Shown piece after piece: positions 19,756 through 30,180 of a stretch of DNA of 64,000 nucleotides. Position numbers and translations under genes: made by a program. This DNA is from Bacillota bacterium (GTDB lineage: Bacteria > Bacillota > Negativicutes > DSM-13327): assembly GCA_017889585.1 (NCBI GenBank), contig JAGFZX010000002.1, forward strand, positions 1-64,000, written 5' to 3'. Within the stretch, counting starts at the first letter, position 1; every line of letters starts with the position of its first letter. The notes under the pieces are model-generated. The model had not been told where the DNA came from. It ran no database searches and saw nothing but the letters and a program-made list of their open reading frames with translations.

Positions 19756-20904
19756 ATGAGTGAGGTTGAAAAAGATACCTTAGTTTTACATACTGGTTTT
19801 GAATATGACGAAGTTACAGGTGCTGTGAGTGTCCCAATCTATCAAGTATCTACATATCAGCAAGATGCTCTTGGTGGGAACAAAGGGTTCCTATATTCTC
19901 GGACAGGGAATCCAACGCGGTCAGCCTTGGAAAAAACTATTGCTGCCTTGGAATATGGCAGTAGAGGTTTGGCTTTTGCCTCAGGTTTAGCCGCTATATC
20001 TACGGTGCTATTGTTGTTTAGTAGCGGTGATCATTTGGTGGTTTCTGATGTTACATATGGTGGCACATATCGGTTGATCACTAAAGTGTTTAAAAGATTA
20101 GGAATTTCATCTACATTTGTTGATACAACTAATTTACAGGCAGTGAAGGCAGCAATTACACCTCAAACCAAAGGCGTTCTTATTGAAACACCAGCCAATC
20201 CACTAATGAATATAGCGGATATTCAAGCTATTGCAGATATTTGCCACAGTGGAGACATAAAATTAATTGTGGATAACACCTTTATGACTCCCTATTGGCA
20301 AAATCCATTACTCCTCGGTGCCGATATAGTAGTTCATAGTGCTACAAAATATTTGGGTGGTCATAGCGATGTGCTGGCCGGACTTGTGGTAGCTGCATCG
20401 GAAGAACTTGGTGAGGAGCTTTATTTTCTGCAAAAATCCACAGGAGCAGTCCTTGGACCACAGGACTCTTGGCTGATCATGCGCGGAATTAAAACATTAG
20501 GTGTTAGAATGGAAAAACATGAGAATAATGCCCAAGAGTTAGCGCAGTGGTTGAGGACCTTACCCCAGGTAAAGAGGGTTTATTATCCTGGGTTGCAGGA
20601 TAATCCCCAGTATGCTATCGCACAAAAACAGGCACGAGGATTTGGCGGCATGCTCTCTTTCGAACTTGCTAGTCGTGAAGTAGCAGAACAATTCTTTAGC
20701 AAGCTTAAGTTAATTACTTTTGCCATTAGTTTAGGGGGGGTAGAAAGTCTTATTTGTTTGCCAGCCAAGACAACACATGCCGCTATCCCGATTGAAGTGC
20801 GTGAGGAAATAGGTATTCGTGATAGCTTGGTGCGATTTTCTGTAGGTATAGAAAATGTTGAAGATATAAAGAAAGATATTTTACAAGCATTGAAACAAGA
20901 TTAA
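19756..20904 (+). CDS. Cystathionine gamma-synthase/gamma-lyase-type PLP enzyme
   Basis: YSRTGNPTRSALEKTIAALE, VDNTFMTPYWQNPLLLGADIVVHSATKYLGGHSDVLAG, RFSVGIENVEDI. Confidence 0.92.
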   Translation: MSEVEKDTLVLHTGFEYDEVTGAVSVPIYQVSTYQQDALGGNKGFLYSRTGNPTRSALEKTIAALEYGSRGLAFASGLAAISTVLLLFSSGDHLVVSDVTYGGTYRLITKVFKRLGISSTFVDTTNLQAVKAAITPQTKGVLIETPANPLMNIADIQAIADICHSGDIKLIVDNTFMTPYWQNPLLLGADIVVHSATKYLGGHSDVLAGLVVAASEELGEELYFLQKSTGAVLGPQDSWLIMRGIKTLGVRMEKHENNAQELAQWLRTLPQVKRVYYPGLQDNPQYAIAQKQARGFGGMLSFELASREVAEQFFSKLKLITFAISLGGVESLICLPAKTTHAAIPIEVREEIGIRDSLVRFSVGIENVEDIKKDILQALKQD

Positions 20905-20997
20905 AAAATATCAATGTATCATTCAATTATCTTGAAAGGATGATTTATTAGGTAGATCAAAATGCTGGTGATAGACTAAATTAAATAAAGAGTAAGA

Positions 20998-21061
20998 GCT
21001 GATTGGAAAAACCAAAGGCCGAGGGTGTTTTTTTTTAAGGTGGACACTTGCGGTCTTTTTT
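20998..21061 (+). promoter_or_regulatory. Leader attenuator element 10 (first of tandem)
   Basis: gctgaTTGGaaaaaCCAAaggccgag...cggtctttttt. Confidence 0.78.
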
Positions 21062-21102
21062 ACGTAATCAGAAAATAATAATTATATAAATTATATATTT
21101 AC

Positions 21103-21167
21103 GCTGATCAGTAAAAAAGCTGAAGGCAAAGAAAGACTTCTCAAAGAAGTCAATCTTTGCCTTTTTT
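21103..21167 (+). promoter_or_regulatory. Leader attenuator element 11 (second of tandem)
   Basis: gctgaTCAGtaaaaaagCTGAaggcaaagaaagac...caatctttgcctttttt. Confidence 0.85.
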
Positions 21168-21223
21168 GTTTTTAGATTTTTAGCATATGAACAAGTCCAA
21201 TAATATTGTCGGGAGGATATTAC

Positions 21224-22183
21224 ATGAAAAAAATTATGAAGAAATTAAATAACTGGTTGCCTGTATTATCAGTAGTTTTAGCAATGGTTGTAGAACTTGT
21301 GCTTGTAAATGCGAGTAAGCATATACCGGCCAAACATCCTTATTTTGTCTATTTATTAGTAGCTTTCCTTGCAATTTTTACAATCATCGCACTCGCAGCC
21401 TATTATAATAAGAAGGCAAAAACTTGGATTGAAGAAAATGCCTTGTTTGTAGGCGCAGCCATTTTATTTTTAAATTTGCTAAATATTTTCACTAAAAAGC
21501 TGGCGCTTTTTCCTGTTATCTACTTCCCGTCCATTGATAAAATACTGGGCATTATTGTGGAAGAACGAGAATTTCTTGCTCTTTGTCTCGCCTCTTCTGG
21601 AAAACTTTTGTTTATAGGATATTTCTTTGGAGCAATTGCTGGATTTGCGACAGGCATCGGTGTAGGTTTCAGCAAAAAAGCAAGCTATTGGATAAATCCG
21701 CTTATTCGCATTTTAGGTCCTATTCCCGCTACGGCGTGGATTCCTTTAGTACTGATCAGTTTTCCGACTACATTTACAGCAAGTGCTTTTCTGATCGCCC
21801 TTGCTGTATGGTTTCCAACAACGGTTATGACCAGTAGTGGGATTTTAAATGTAGAAAATGCGTATTTTGAAGTATCAAGTACACTAGGAGCAGGAAAGTA
21901 TTATCAAATTTTTAAAGTAGGTGTTCCTGCCGCTATGCCCCATATGTTCATCGGTCTTTTTAATGGCACTTGCGCGTCGTTTATTACCTTGATGACAGCA
22001 GAGATGTTAGGGGTTAAAAACGGTATTGGTTGGTACATTAACTGGCAAAAAGAAATGATGTCCTACGCTAATGTATATGCAGGACTCATCATCATCGCGG
22101 TTACTTTTTCCATTCTCATTACGCTACTGTTTAAGGTACGCGACTATGTGCTAGTCTGGCAGAAGGGAGTTATAAAATGGTAG
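21224..22183 (+). CDS. ABC transporter permease, nitrate/sulfonate/taurine type (SsuC/TauC-like)
   Basis: EAA-loop region ILGPIPATAWIPLVLISFPTTFTASAFLIALAVWFPTTVMTSSGILNVENAYFEVSSTLGA. Confidence 0.85.
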   Translation: MKKIMKKLNNWLPVLSVVLAMVVELVLVNASKHIPAKHPYFVYLLVAFLAIFTIIALAAYYNKKAKTWIEENALFVGAAILFLNLLNIFTKKLALFPVIYFPSIDKILGIIVEEREFLALCLASSGKLLFIGYFFGAIAGFATGIGVGFSKKASYWINPLIRILGPIPATAWIPLVLISFPTTFTASAFLIALAVWFPTTVMTSSGILNVENAYFEVSSTLGAGKYYQIFKVGVPAAMPHMFIGLFNGTCASFITLMTAEMLGVKNGIGWYINWQKEMMSYANVYAGLIIIAVTFSILITLLFKVRDYVLVWQKGVIKW

Positions 22184-22956
22184 GGGAAATAAAAGTTGAA
22201 AAGGTTGTTAAACGATTTAAACAGATCGACGGGGAAGATATTATTGCCCTTAGTGGCATTGATCTTAAGATTAATGCCGGGGAATTTATATCTCTCATTG
22301 GACCTTCTGGTTGCGGAAAATCCACTCTGCTTCGGCTGATTGCTGGTTTGAACGGTGCGGATGAGGGGAAGCTGTATATCGATGATAAAGAGATTAATCA
22401 TCCATCTCATGAAAGGGGGTTGGTATTCCAAAATCCGATGCTTTTTCCTTGGCTGAATGTCCATGATAATGTCGCTTTTGCCCTAAGGGCCCGCGGCATA
22501 TATAAAGAAAATAAGGGGGAGGTTGATAAATTTATTGAACTGGTGGGATTATCTGCTTTCCACAAATCCTATCCACATCAGCTTTCAGGGGGGATGGCAC
22601 AACGGGCATCCCTTGCTAGGGCGCTAGTAAATCATCCGAAAGTCCTACTATTAGATGAGCCGCTCGGCGCTCTCGATGCTTTCACGCGCATGAACCTGCA
22701 AGACGAATTGATCCGCATTTGGCAGGAAAGAGCTACCACCATGATCATGGTCACACATGATGTAGATGAAGCCATTTACTTGTCAGATCGGATTATCGTT
22801 ATGACGCCACGACCAGCTAAAATTGAAGCTCATATTGAAGTCAAGCTTTCCAGACCAAGAGCTCGCAGTAATTCTGAATTTCTTAAATTGCGTACCAATA
22901 TTCTAGAAATATTGAATTATGCTGGACATGAAGAAGAACCAAGTTATTATTTATAA
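22177..22956 (+). CDS. ABC transporter ATPase (SsuB/TauB-like)
   Basis: GPSGCGKSTLLRLIAGL, HQLSGGMAQRASLARALVNHPKVLLLDEPLGALDAFTR. Confidence 0.9.
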   Translation: MVGEIKVEKVVKRFKQIDGEDIIALSGIDLKINAGEFISLIGPSGCGKSTLLRLIAGLNGADEGKLYIDDKEINHPSHERGLVFQNPMLFPWLNVHDNVAFALRARGIYKENKGEVDKFIELVGLSAFHKSYPHQLSGGMAQRASLARALVNHPKVLLLDEPLGALDAFTRMNLQDELIRIWQERATTMIMVTHDVDEAIYLSDRIIVMTPRPAKIEAHIEVKLSRPRARSNSEFLKLRTNILEILNYAGHEEEPSYYL

Positions 22957-22968
22957 GGGGATGATATT

Positions 22969-23976
22969 GTGAAAAAGAAAATGATGGTTATGATAGCCAT
23001 TCTACTATGCTCATTATTATTGACAGCGTGCGCACAAGCGCCAGCAGTGCCCGCTAAGGCTGATGACTATGTCGTAAAAATCGGCTATACCGGCAGTTTA
23101 TGCGAAGCACCTATACATGTAGCTGCTGCGAAAGGATTTTTTGAGCAAGAGGGTTTGAAGGTTGATCTTATTAAATTAGCACCGGGGACGGCTTTTGAAG
23201 CTGTTACGGCAGGAAAAGTAGATGCAGGATTTGGATTGCTGGCCAGCTTGATTCAGCCCCTATCCAATGGCTTACCTATCAAAATTACTACGGGTTTGCA
23301 TACTGGTTGCGACAAAGTGCTTGTTCCTAACGATTCCAGCATTAAGACACTGGCAGATTTAAAAGGTAAACGTGTGGGTGTTCCTAGTATGAGTAGCAGT
23401 CCAATAATTTTTGCCAAACGCGCCCTAGCTGATGCAGGCGTAGGAGTGAGTGAAAAGAATATGGAAGTAGAATTTATTGTATTTAGCGCTAGCGATCTGC
23501 CACTTGCTTTGAAAAATGGGGCAGTGGATGCTCTGGCGATGAACGACCCGACGGCAGCCGTTGCCCAGAAGGAGTTTAATTTGCGCACTCTGGTTGATTC
23601 GGCAGTGACTGAACCTTATAATCACCAATATTGCTGCTCTGCCTATGTTCGAGAGAGTTTAGCTAGCGATAATCCTGAAGTTGCTGCAAAATTTACTCGT
23701 GCCGTACAAAAAGCAAGTGCCTGGATACAAAAAAATCAAGATGAAACAGCAAAAATTCAGATTGATAAAAAGTGGGTAGCAGGCGATGCTGCATTCAACG
23801 CAGGAGTGTTAAAGACTTATAATTATATTCCGTCTGTCAAAGGTGCCTATGATGCTTTTGGTGTGACAGCCAAGCAATTGCAAGATGTCGGTATGCTAGA
23901 CAAGACGGTAGATGTTGAAGCACTGCAGAAAAAGAGTTTCATATTTTTGAAGGGTGTACAGGATACGGTTAATTAG
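22969..23976 (+). CDS. ABC transporter substrate-binding lipoprotein (SsuA/NrtA-like)
   Basis: Lipobox LTACA; IGYTGSLCEAPIHVAAAKGFFEQEGLKVDLIKL. Confidence 0.88.
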   Translation: MKKKMMVMIAILLCSLLLTACAQAPAVPAKADDYVVKIGYTGSLCEAPIHVAAAKGFFEQEGLKVDLIKLAPGTAFEAVTAGKVDAGFGLLASLIQPLSNGLPIKITTGLHTGCDKVLVPNDSSIKTLADLKGKRVGVPSMSSSPIIFAKRALADAGVGVSEKNMEVEFIVFSASDLPLALKNGAVDALAMNDPTAAVAQKEFNLRTLVDSAVTEPYNHQYCCSAYVRESLASDNPEVAAKFTRAVQKASAWIQKNQDETAKIQIDKKWVAGDAAFNAGVLKTYNYIPSVKGAYDAFGVTAKQLQDVGMLDKTVDVEALQKKSFIFLKGVQDTVN

Positions 23977-24020
23977 CCAAATAAACGATATGATTTATCT
24001 AAATTAACTAGGAGGGAAGT

Positions 24021-25502
24021 ATGAGTAAGATTAATCTTAATGCCGCAGAGGTTGAGACTCGAGAATCACGCCTCGGTTCGATTACAGGGTTTGCCGGCAC
24101 TGCTGGAGAGTTAGTGGGATGTTCTCGGGCAGGTACACTAAAAGAGAGTGACAGAAGTTTTAGCCAATGCATGGGGTGCAGTTCTGGCAATGCTTTTTGT
24201 CAACTGTCTATGATACAAGATGCCATTGTTGTCAATCATGCCCCAGTTGGTTGTGCAGGGGATTTTTTTACCTTTAACTTTATATACCGAGTTGGTCAAA
24301 TGGAAAGAAACCTGTCGCCAGTGATTGGGCGCTATTTTAATACCAATATTGAAGAACAGGATACTATTTTTGGGGCGACACAGAAACTTGCAAGTACCAT
24401 TCGTACAGCTTATGAAAGAGTACACCCTAATGCTATCTTTATTACAACATCTTGTGCCTCTGGAATTATCGGTGATGATGTGGAGGGAGTTGCCAACGAT
24501 TTGACGGAAGAGCTTGGCATTCCTGTCATTTCGTGTTTTTGCGAGGGCTTTAAATCGAAAATTTGGACGACAGGTTTTGATGCAGCCTATCATTCCATTG
24601 TTCGAAAACTCGTAAAACCCCCAGAGAAAAAGTCCAATAAGGTTAATATTGTTAATTTTTGGGGCAGTCATATTTTTGATGAACTATTGAATCCTTTAGG
24701 ATATGAAGCCGATTATATCATCCCATTTTCAACAACAACCCAGTTAGCACATATTTCGGAAGCTGTAGCGACCATTCAAATTTGTCCAACTCTTGGCACT
24801 TATATCGGTGCTGCTCTAGAACAGGTATATGGCGTACCAGAAATCAAATCTCCACCAGCCTATGGCATAGCAGGAACAGATCAATGGATGAGGGAGTTAG
24901 GTAAAGTTCTCAATCGGCAAGAGGAGATTGAGACTTTGATTGCCAAAGAACATGAACGGGTATTGCCCAGATTACAAGAATATCGAGAGAAACTTCAGGG
25001 AAAAAAAGCCTATCTGACAGCAGGAGCTGCCCATGGTCATGCTTTAATTGCCCTGCTGCGCGAACTAGGGATGGAAGTACAAGGTGCTGCTATTTTTCAT
25101 CATGATCCAATTTATGATAATAGTACCATCGCTTCTGATGCCTTGGCTCATGCGGTAAACACCTATGGTGATATTCCTAATTATAATGTTTGTAATAAAC
25201 AAGCCTATGAATTGGTTAATATTTTAAACAAAATAAAGCCAGATATTATGATTGCCAGACACGGTGGTATGACTCTTTGGGGTGCAAAACTAGGCATTCC
25301 TACCTTGCTCGTTGGGGATGAACAGCTAAGTTATGGTTATCAGGGCGTTCTAAATTATGCGGAAAGAATTGTGGAGACTCTTGATAATAAAGAATTTGTG
25401 CTGAATCTAGCAAAACACAGTACAATGCCTTATACCAAATGGTGGCTCGATCAAGACCCATTTTCTTTTCTAAGGAGTGATCTGAATGTCAAAACTTATT
25501 GA
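24021..25502 (+). CDS. Nitrogenase-like component 1, NifD-type subunit (pair B)
   Basis: NAFCQLSM..NHAPVGCAGD..TTSCASGIIGDDVEG; IQICPTLGTYIGAALEQVYGVP. Confidence 0.9.
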   Translation: MSKINLNAAEVETRESRLGSITGFAGTAGELVGCSRAGTLKESDRSFSQCMGCSSGNAFCQLSMIQDAIVVNHAPVGCAGDFFTFNFIYRVGQMERNLSPVIGRYFNTNIEEQDTIFGATQKLASTIRTAYERVHPNAIFITTSCASGIIGDDVEGVANDLTEELGIPVISCFCEGFKSKIWTTGFDAAYHSIVRKLVKPPEKKSNKVNIVNFWGSHIFDELLNPLGYEADYIIPFSTTTQLAHISEAVATIQICPTLGTYIGAALEQVYGVPEIKSPPAYGIAGTDQWMRELGKVLNRQEEIETLIAKEHERVLPRLQEYREKLQGKKAYLTAGAAHGHALIALLRELGMEVQGAAIFHHDPIYDNSTIASDALAHAVNTYGDIPNYNVCNKQAYELVNILNKIKPDIMIARHGGMTLWGAKLGIPTLLVGDEQLSYGYQGVLNYAERIVETLDNKEFVLNLAKHSTMPYTKWWLDQDPFSFLRSDLNVKTY

Positions 25503-26802
25503 ACAACCTCGCTATTCTTGCGCACTAGGCGCACAACAGTCGGTTATTGCGATAAAAAGAGCTGTTCCTATTTTACATTCAGGACCAGGCTGCGGAGACA
25601 AAATCAACAGACTTCTAGGACAAGGCGAAGGTTATGCCGGTGGCAATACAGTACCTTGTACCAACGCAAGTGAATCAGAGATTGTATTTGGTGGAGAAGC
25701 TAAATTGGGAACGGTGATTGAGGGGGCTTTTAAGGTCATCGATGCTGATCTTTATGTGGTATTGACAGGGTGTACTTCTGATATTATTGGTGATGACATC
25801 GCCCAAGTGACCAGTACTTATCAAGAGCAAGATAAACCGATTGTGTATGTTGAAACAGGTGGTTTTAAAAGTAATAATTATGTAAGTCACGAAACGGTAG
25901 TCAAAGGCATTATTGATCAATATGTGGATAAATTTAAAGCAGGAAGTAACAAGATCAAAGGATTAGTCAATGTGTTTGCCACCATTCCCTATCAAGATGC
26001 TTTTTGGAATGGGAATTTAGAGGAAATCAAAAGGATCTTGGAAGGTATCGGTCTTACCGTCAATATTCTATTTGGTGCAGAGTCTCAAGGAATAGAAGAA
26101 TGGAAAACAATCCCTCAAGCCCAGTTTAACATTGTTGCTAGTGCCTGGGCAGGTCTGGGGATTGCAGAGCATTTAAAAAGTAAATATGGTACTCCTTATG
26201 CGCATTTTCCGTATTTGCCAATTGGCGGTCTGGAGACAACAAAATTTCTCAGGCAAGTGGCGACCTTTGGTGCTCTTGACATGGATTATGCAGAGACCTT
26301 CATTAAAAAAGAGGAAGAAAAATTCTATATGCATATTGAAAGAATGGCTGATTTTATGCTGGAATTTAGATATGGCCTTCCACGCCGTTTTTATACTATT
26401 TTAGATGCCTCTTATGCCATTGGTTTTTCGAAATACTTACTGAACGAACTTGGCATTCTGCCAACAAAACAGTTTATTATTGATGATACACCTGAGGAAT
26501 TTCAAGAGGCGAGTCGCGAACAATTCAAGAATATATCATCCCTTCGTTCCACTGAAGTCATTTTTTCCGTTGATGCAGGCGCCATTCAAGACGAAATTAG
26601 AAAAGATGAGCATAAAAATAGAGCGTTGATTGTAGGGAGCGCCTGGGAAAGAGATCTAGCTATGGATATTGGGGCTGACCTGCTGATTGTCAGTGTTCCT
26701 GTCGCTTACAGACTTGTTTTGAATTGTGGGTATGCTGGCTATAATGGTGGGCTTAGGGTTATTGAAGATATTTATGGTAAAGTACTCGATACATATCGGT
26801 AA
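25486..26802 (+). CDS. Nitrogenase-like component 1, NifK-type subunit (pair B)
   Basis: YSCALGAQQ..HSGPGCGDK..LTGCTSDIIGDD; overlaps the D gene end. Confidence 0.9.
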   Translation: MSKLIEQPRYSCALGAQQSVIAIKRAVPILHSGPGCGDKINRLLGQGEGYAGGNTVPCTNASESEIVFGGEAKLGTVIEGAFKVIDADLYVVLTGCTSDIIGDDIAQVTSTYQEQDKPIVYVETGGFKSNNYVSHETVVKGIIDQYVDKFKAGSNKIKGLVNVFATIPYQDAFWNGNLEEIKRILEGIGLTVNILFGAESQGIEEWKTIPQAQFNIVASAWAGLGIAEHLKSKYGTPYAHFPYLPIGGLETTKFLRQVATFGALDMDYAETFIKKEEEKFYMHIERMADFMLEFRYGLPRRFYTILDASYAIGFSKYLLNELGILPTKQFIIDDTPEEFQEASREQFKNISSLRSTEVIFSVDAGAIQDEIRKDEHKNRALIVGSAWERDLAMDIGADLLIVSVPVAYRLVLNCGYAGYNGGLRVIEDIYGKVLDTYR

Positions 26803-26816
26803 TGGAAAAATACGCA

Positions 26817-26845
26817 TTGACAGGGAATCTCTTTAGGTATATAAT
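26817..26845 (+). promoter_or_regulatory. Sigma-A promoter TTGACA-N17-TATAAT
   Basis: Exact boxes upstream of leader element 12. Confidence 0.85.
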
Positions 26846-26869
26846 GGTAAAATAAAAGCATTTTACATT

Positions 26870-26935
26870 GCTGACTGGTCAAAGAACTAGAGGCTATGTT
26901 CCATTTATGTATGGGATGTAGTCTCTTTATTTTTA
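26870..26935 (+). promoter_or_regulatory. Leader attenuator element 12
   Basis: gctgaCTGGTcaaagaACTAGaggctatgttcc...ggatgtagtctctttattttt. Confidence 0.83.
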
Positions 26936-26957
26936 AATATAAAGGAGTGTTAAAGTC

Positions 26958-27413
26958 ATGTCTATTAATACAAAAAGTCTATATGAATATTTAAATCAAA
27001 CCAAGTTTATTGTTTTAGCAACAACAAGTGATGAACAGGTGCCGACCGTAAGAACGCTGGCTTCTTTTGCAGTCGATGAGTTAACTACTTATTTTTCAAC
27101 GGGTAAAAAGACTGATAAAGTTCAGCAGATAAAGTCAAATCCACAGGTTTCCATTTTGTTTCAACATGAAAATCAAGAATTAGGTTCTTTTGTTAATGCA
27201 ACGATAACAGGAAAAGCAACTGAAATTACAGCAGAAACAGAACTGGAAAAAGTCATTAAATTATTATCTGACAGAAGTCCAAGGTTTAAAGAACGCGTAG
27301 AGAAAGGCGAAATTGCCAATAATACTTTCTTTCGGATTGATCCTCAAGAAGTAAAAGTGCTTGATTTTAGTAAAGGTGTTGGCCCTAACGCTATTGAAAT
27401 CATTCGAATTTAG
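26958..27413 (+). CDS. Pyridoxamine 5'-phosphate oxidase-like FMN-binding protein
   Basis: IVLATTSDEQVPTVRTLASF..TYFSTGKKTDKVQQIKSNPQVSILF. Confidence 0.8.
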   Translation: MSINTKSLYEYLNQTKFIVLATTSDEQVPTVRTLASFAVDELTTYFSTGKKTDKVQQIKSNPQVSILFQHENQELGSFVNATITGKATEITAETELEKVIKLLSDRSPRFKERVEKGEIANNTFFRIDPQEVKVLDFSKGVGPNAIEIIRI

Positions 27414-27507
27414 CATTTGATATTATGCAAAGGTAAAACAATGCTCAATGGGGGCACTCACACATCAAGATGGTGCTTTATCCTATGAAATTTTTTTGTT
27501 AGAGTTG

Positions 27508-27537
27508 TTGACAGGATTTATAAATGCATGATAGTAT
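27508..27537 (+). promoter_or_regulatory. Sigma-A-type promoter TTGACA-N18-TAGTAT
   Basis: Upstream of leader element 13. Confidence 0.6.
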
Positions 27538-27624
27538 GCTAGTAAAAATGAACATTTATATGAAGCCATTGCTTACTAATCGTTAAGTTAGTATCCTGAG
27601 TTTAACAAATTTTTGTATGGTGAG

Positions 27625-27679
27625 GCTGATAAGTAAACTGAAGGCTGTGTAGATAGTAGTATTTGCATCAGCCTTTTTT
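27625..27679 (+). promoter_or_regulatory. Leader attenuator element 13
   Basis: gctgaTAAGtaaaCTGAaggctg...catcagcctttttt (one inner-stem mismatch). Confidence 0.7.
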
Positions 27680-27785
27680 AATTTCTTGTTGGCGACAATA
27701 GGCTGTGGCTTGGGTATCATCAAATGAGATTATATGAAGTACGAACATTGAAACTAACATAAAAAGAGTAGGAAGGTGTAGTTTT

Positions 27786-28931
27786 ATGATCTATCTGGAT
27801 AACGCCGCCACTTCCTGGCCAAAACCGGAAAGCGTATATCAAACGGTTGATAAGATTATGCGCCAAACAGGGGCAAATCCTGGTCGCTCAGGCCATACTA
27901 TGGCCGTTGAAGCCAGTCGAATTGTACAGGAAACAAGAGAATTGGTGTCAGAGTTATTTGTCATTTCTCATTCATCCCAGGTTGTCTTTACCTTGAATGT
28001 TACTGATTCTCTTAATCTGGCTTTAAAGGGACTATTACAACCAGGCGATCATGTTATAACCAGCTCTATAGAACATAATGCTATGGTTCGGCCGCTGGAA
28101 GCGCTGCGTAAAAACGGCGTAGAGGTCAGTAAAGTGGCTACATCCTTGATAAATGGGGTTTCACCCCAGGATGTTAAAAAGGAGATTAAGTCAAATACCA
28201 AGCTGATTGCTATGACCCATGCTTCTAATGTAACCGGCACATTAAATCCTATTAGGGAAATCGGGAAAATTGCTAAGGAACACGGTATTATTTTTTTGGT
28301 GGATAGTGCTCAAACAGCCGGTGTTTTTCCCATCAATGTAGAGGAGATGAACATTGATCTGTTGGCTTTTCCTGGGCATAAATCCCTTTTAGGTTGCCAG
28401 GGGGTGGGGGGACTATATATTAATCGGAGGCTTGTCCTAAAGACATTGCGCGAAGGCGGCACCGGCAGTAAATCCGAATCATTAGAACAACCTGATGAGT
28501 TGCCGGAACGCTATGAGAGCGGCACGCTTAATACTCCTGGGATTGGAGGATTGGGGGCCGGTATTAAATACATTATCGCAACAGGTATGGAAAAAATTAA
28601 AAAACATGATGAAATGTTAACCAATACTTTATTGGCGGGATTGAATAAAATTCCTGGGGTTATTCTTTATGGTCCACCCCTTGGGCATCAGAGGGCATCC
28701 GTCGTGTCTTTTAATATTAAGGGGGCGAGTTCTGGAGAAGTATGTTCGATTTTGGACAGATCCTTTCAAATTGCCGTCAGACCGGGGCTTCATTGTGCGC
28801 CAGATGCTCATCAGGTGCTAGGAACGCTGCGAGGTGGTACAGTTCGTATAAGCCCCAGTTATTTTACGACTGAAGAAGACATTCAAACCTGTTTGCAGGC
28901 AATTGCTATTATTGCTAATGAAATATGTTAG
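27786..28931 (+). CDS. Cysteine desulfurase family (class V aminotransferase)
   Basis: MIYLDNAATSWPKPESVY, TSSIEHNAMVRPL, VDSAQTAGVFPI, FPGHKSLLGCQGVGGLYI, RPGLHCAP. Confidence 0.9.
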   Translation: MIYLDNAATSWPKPESVYQTVDKIMRQTGANPGRSGHTMAVEASRIVQETRELVSELFVISHSSQVVFTLNVTDSLNLALKGLLQPGDHVITSSIEHNAMVRPLEALRKNGVEVSKVATSLINGVSPQDVKKEIKSNTKLIAMTHASNVTGTLNPIREIGKIAKEHGIIFLVDSAQTAGVFPINVEEMNIDLLAFPGHKSLLGCQGVGGLYINRRLVLKTLREGGTGSKSESLEQPDELPERYESGTLNTPGIGGLGAGIKYIIATGMEKIKKHDEMLTNTLLAGLNKIPGVILYGPPLGHQRASVVSFNIKGASSGEVCSILDRSFQIAVRPGLHCAPDAHQVLGTLRGGTVRISPSYFTTEEDIQTCLQAIAIIANEIC

Positions 28932-28945
28932 GTGGGGGAATTCAG

Positions 28946-29968
28946 ATGAGGCATGTACCAGAAAGATACTCACGGCAAGCTATTTTTCATGGAATCGGCT
29001 TAGCGGGACAGGAGAAGATAGGGCAAAGTCGTGTGGCGGTAATTGGCGTAGGTGCGCTAGGAACAGTCATTGCCAATAATCTAGCTAGAGCCGGTGTAGG
29101 ACATATACGTTTAATTGATCGTGATTTTGTAGAGTTAAGTAATTTACAACGTCAGACACTTTTTAATGAAGAAGACGTTCGCAATAATCTTCCGAAAGCA
29201 GTTGCTGCTGTGGAACATCTGAAAAATGTCAATTCTGAGATCGTATTAGAAGCGGTCACCAGTGATTTGAATGCGTCAAATGCTGAAATGTTATTAGCAG
29301 ATATTGATCTTGTTATGGATGGTACAGACAATTATGAGACTCGTTTTTTATTAAATGATGTCTGTCTAAAGAAAAATATTCCGTGGATACACGGGGCTGT
29401 GCTAGGGAGTTACGGACTTACTACGAACATTATCCCTGGGAAGACTTCATGTTATCGATGTTTTATGCCAGAGATACCGGAAATGGGGACGGGCGGCACT
29501 TGCAGCTCAACGGGAGTACTCAATATGATTACCGGAATCATTTCTTGTTATGCATCGACAGAAGCTTTAAAAATACTGATGGATAGTCCTGACATCAGAA
29601 AATCAGCCATTTTCATTGATGTATGGGATAACTCTTTTAACAGCATAGAATTGCCGATTAATCCGGACTGTCCGGCCTGTAATAAAAAAGAATATCATTA
29701 TCTTGATAGTCGAAGAAACACCTACACGACTGTATTATGCGGACAAAATGCGGTACAGATTGTACCAGGACAAGTGCGAAAAATGGATTTTGCTGATGTT
29801 GTGGAGCGTTTGTCTCACTTGGGAGAATTTCAATACAACAGTTTTATTTTGCGGTTGAAAATCGGTCAGGTGGAGATAACGCTGTTTACTGACGGACGGG
29901 CTATTATAAAAAATATTGAAAATGAGAATAAAGCTAAGGCACTATATACAGAGTATTTCGGATTATGA
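28946..29968 (+). CDS. ThiF/MoeB/HesA-type E1-like adenylyltransferase
   Basis: RYSRQAIFHGIGLAGQEKI..VGALGTVIANNLARAGVGHIRLIDRDFVELSNLQRQ..DGTDNYETRFLLND; CxxC pair CYRC/CPAC. Confidence 0.88.
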   Translation: MRHVPERYSRQAIFHGIGLAGQEKIGQSRVAVIGVGALGTVIANNLARAGVGHIRLIDRDFVELSNLQRQTLFNEEDVRNNLPKAVAAVEHLKNVNSEIVLEAVTSDLNASNAEMLLADIDLVMDGTDNYETRFLLNDVCLKKNIPWIHGAVLGSYGLTTNIIPGKTSCYRCFMPEIPEMGTGGTCSSTGVLNMITGIISCYASTEALKILMDSPDIRKSAIFIDVWDNSFNSIELPINPDCPACNKKEYHYLDSRRNTYTTVLCGQNAVQIVPGQVRKMDFADVVERLSHLGEFQYNSFILRLKIGQVEITLFTDGRAIIKNIENENKAKALYTEYFGL

Positions 29969-30025
29969 AGTGATGTAGTCGTTAATACATTTTATTTTAT
30001 AAATGATAAATTGCATAAAAATGGA

Positions 30026-30054
30026 TTGACAGGTGTAAATTTGGAGTTTATAAT
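30026..30054 (+). promoter_or_regulatory. Sigma-A promoter TTGACA-N17-TATAAT
   Basis: Exact boxes upstream of leader element 14. Confidence 0.83.
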
Positions 30055-30098
30055 TTAAAGTAGAATAAAGTTGCTTACTAAAATAATATTGAAAACTT

Positions 30099-30157
30099 GT
30101 TGACTGGAAAAACCAGAGGCAGATTTTTTTAATTTTGAAAAGATCTGTCTTTTTATT
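30099..30157 (+). promoter_or_regulatory. Leader attenuator element 14
   Basis: gttgaCTGGaaaaaCCAGaggcagatttttt...aaaagatctgtcttttt. Confidence 0.8.
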
Positions 30158-30180
30158 TAATTTACAAAGGAGGGAAAATT

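Noticed and set aside
24138-24671. 177-aa minus-strand ORF opposite the nitrogenase-like D gene
   Set aside because: Antisense shadow; the plus-strand reading frame carries conserved motifs throughout.
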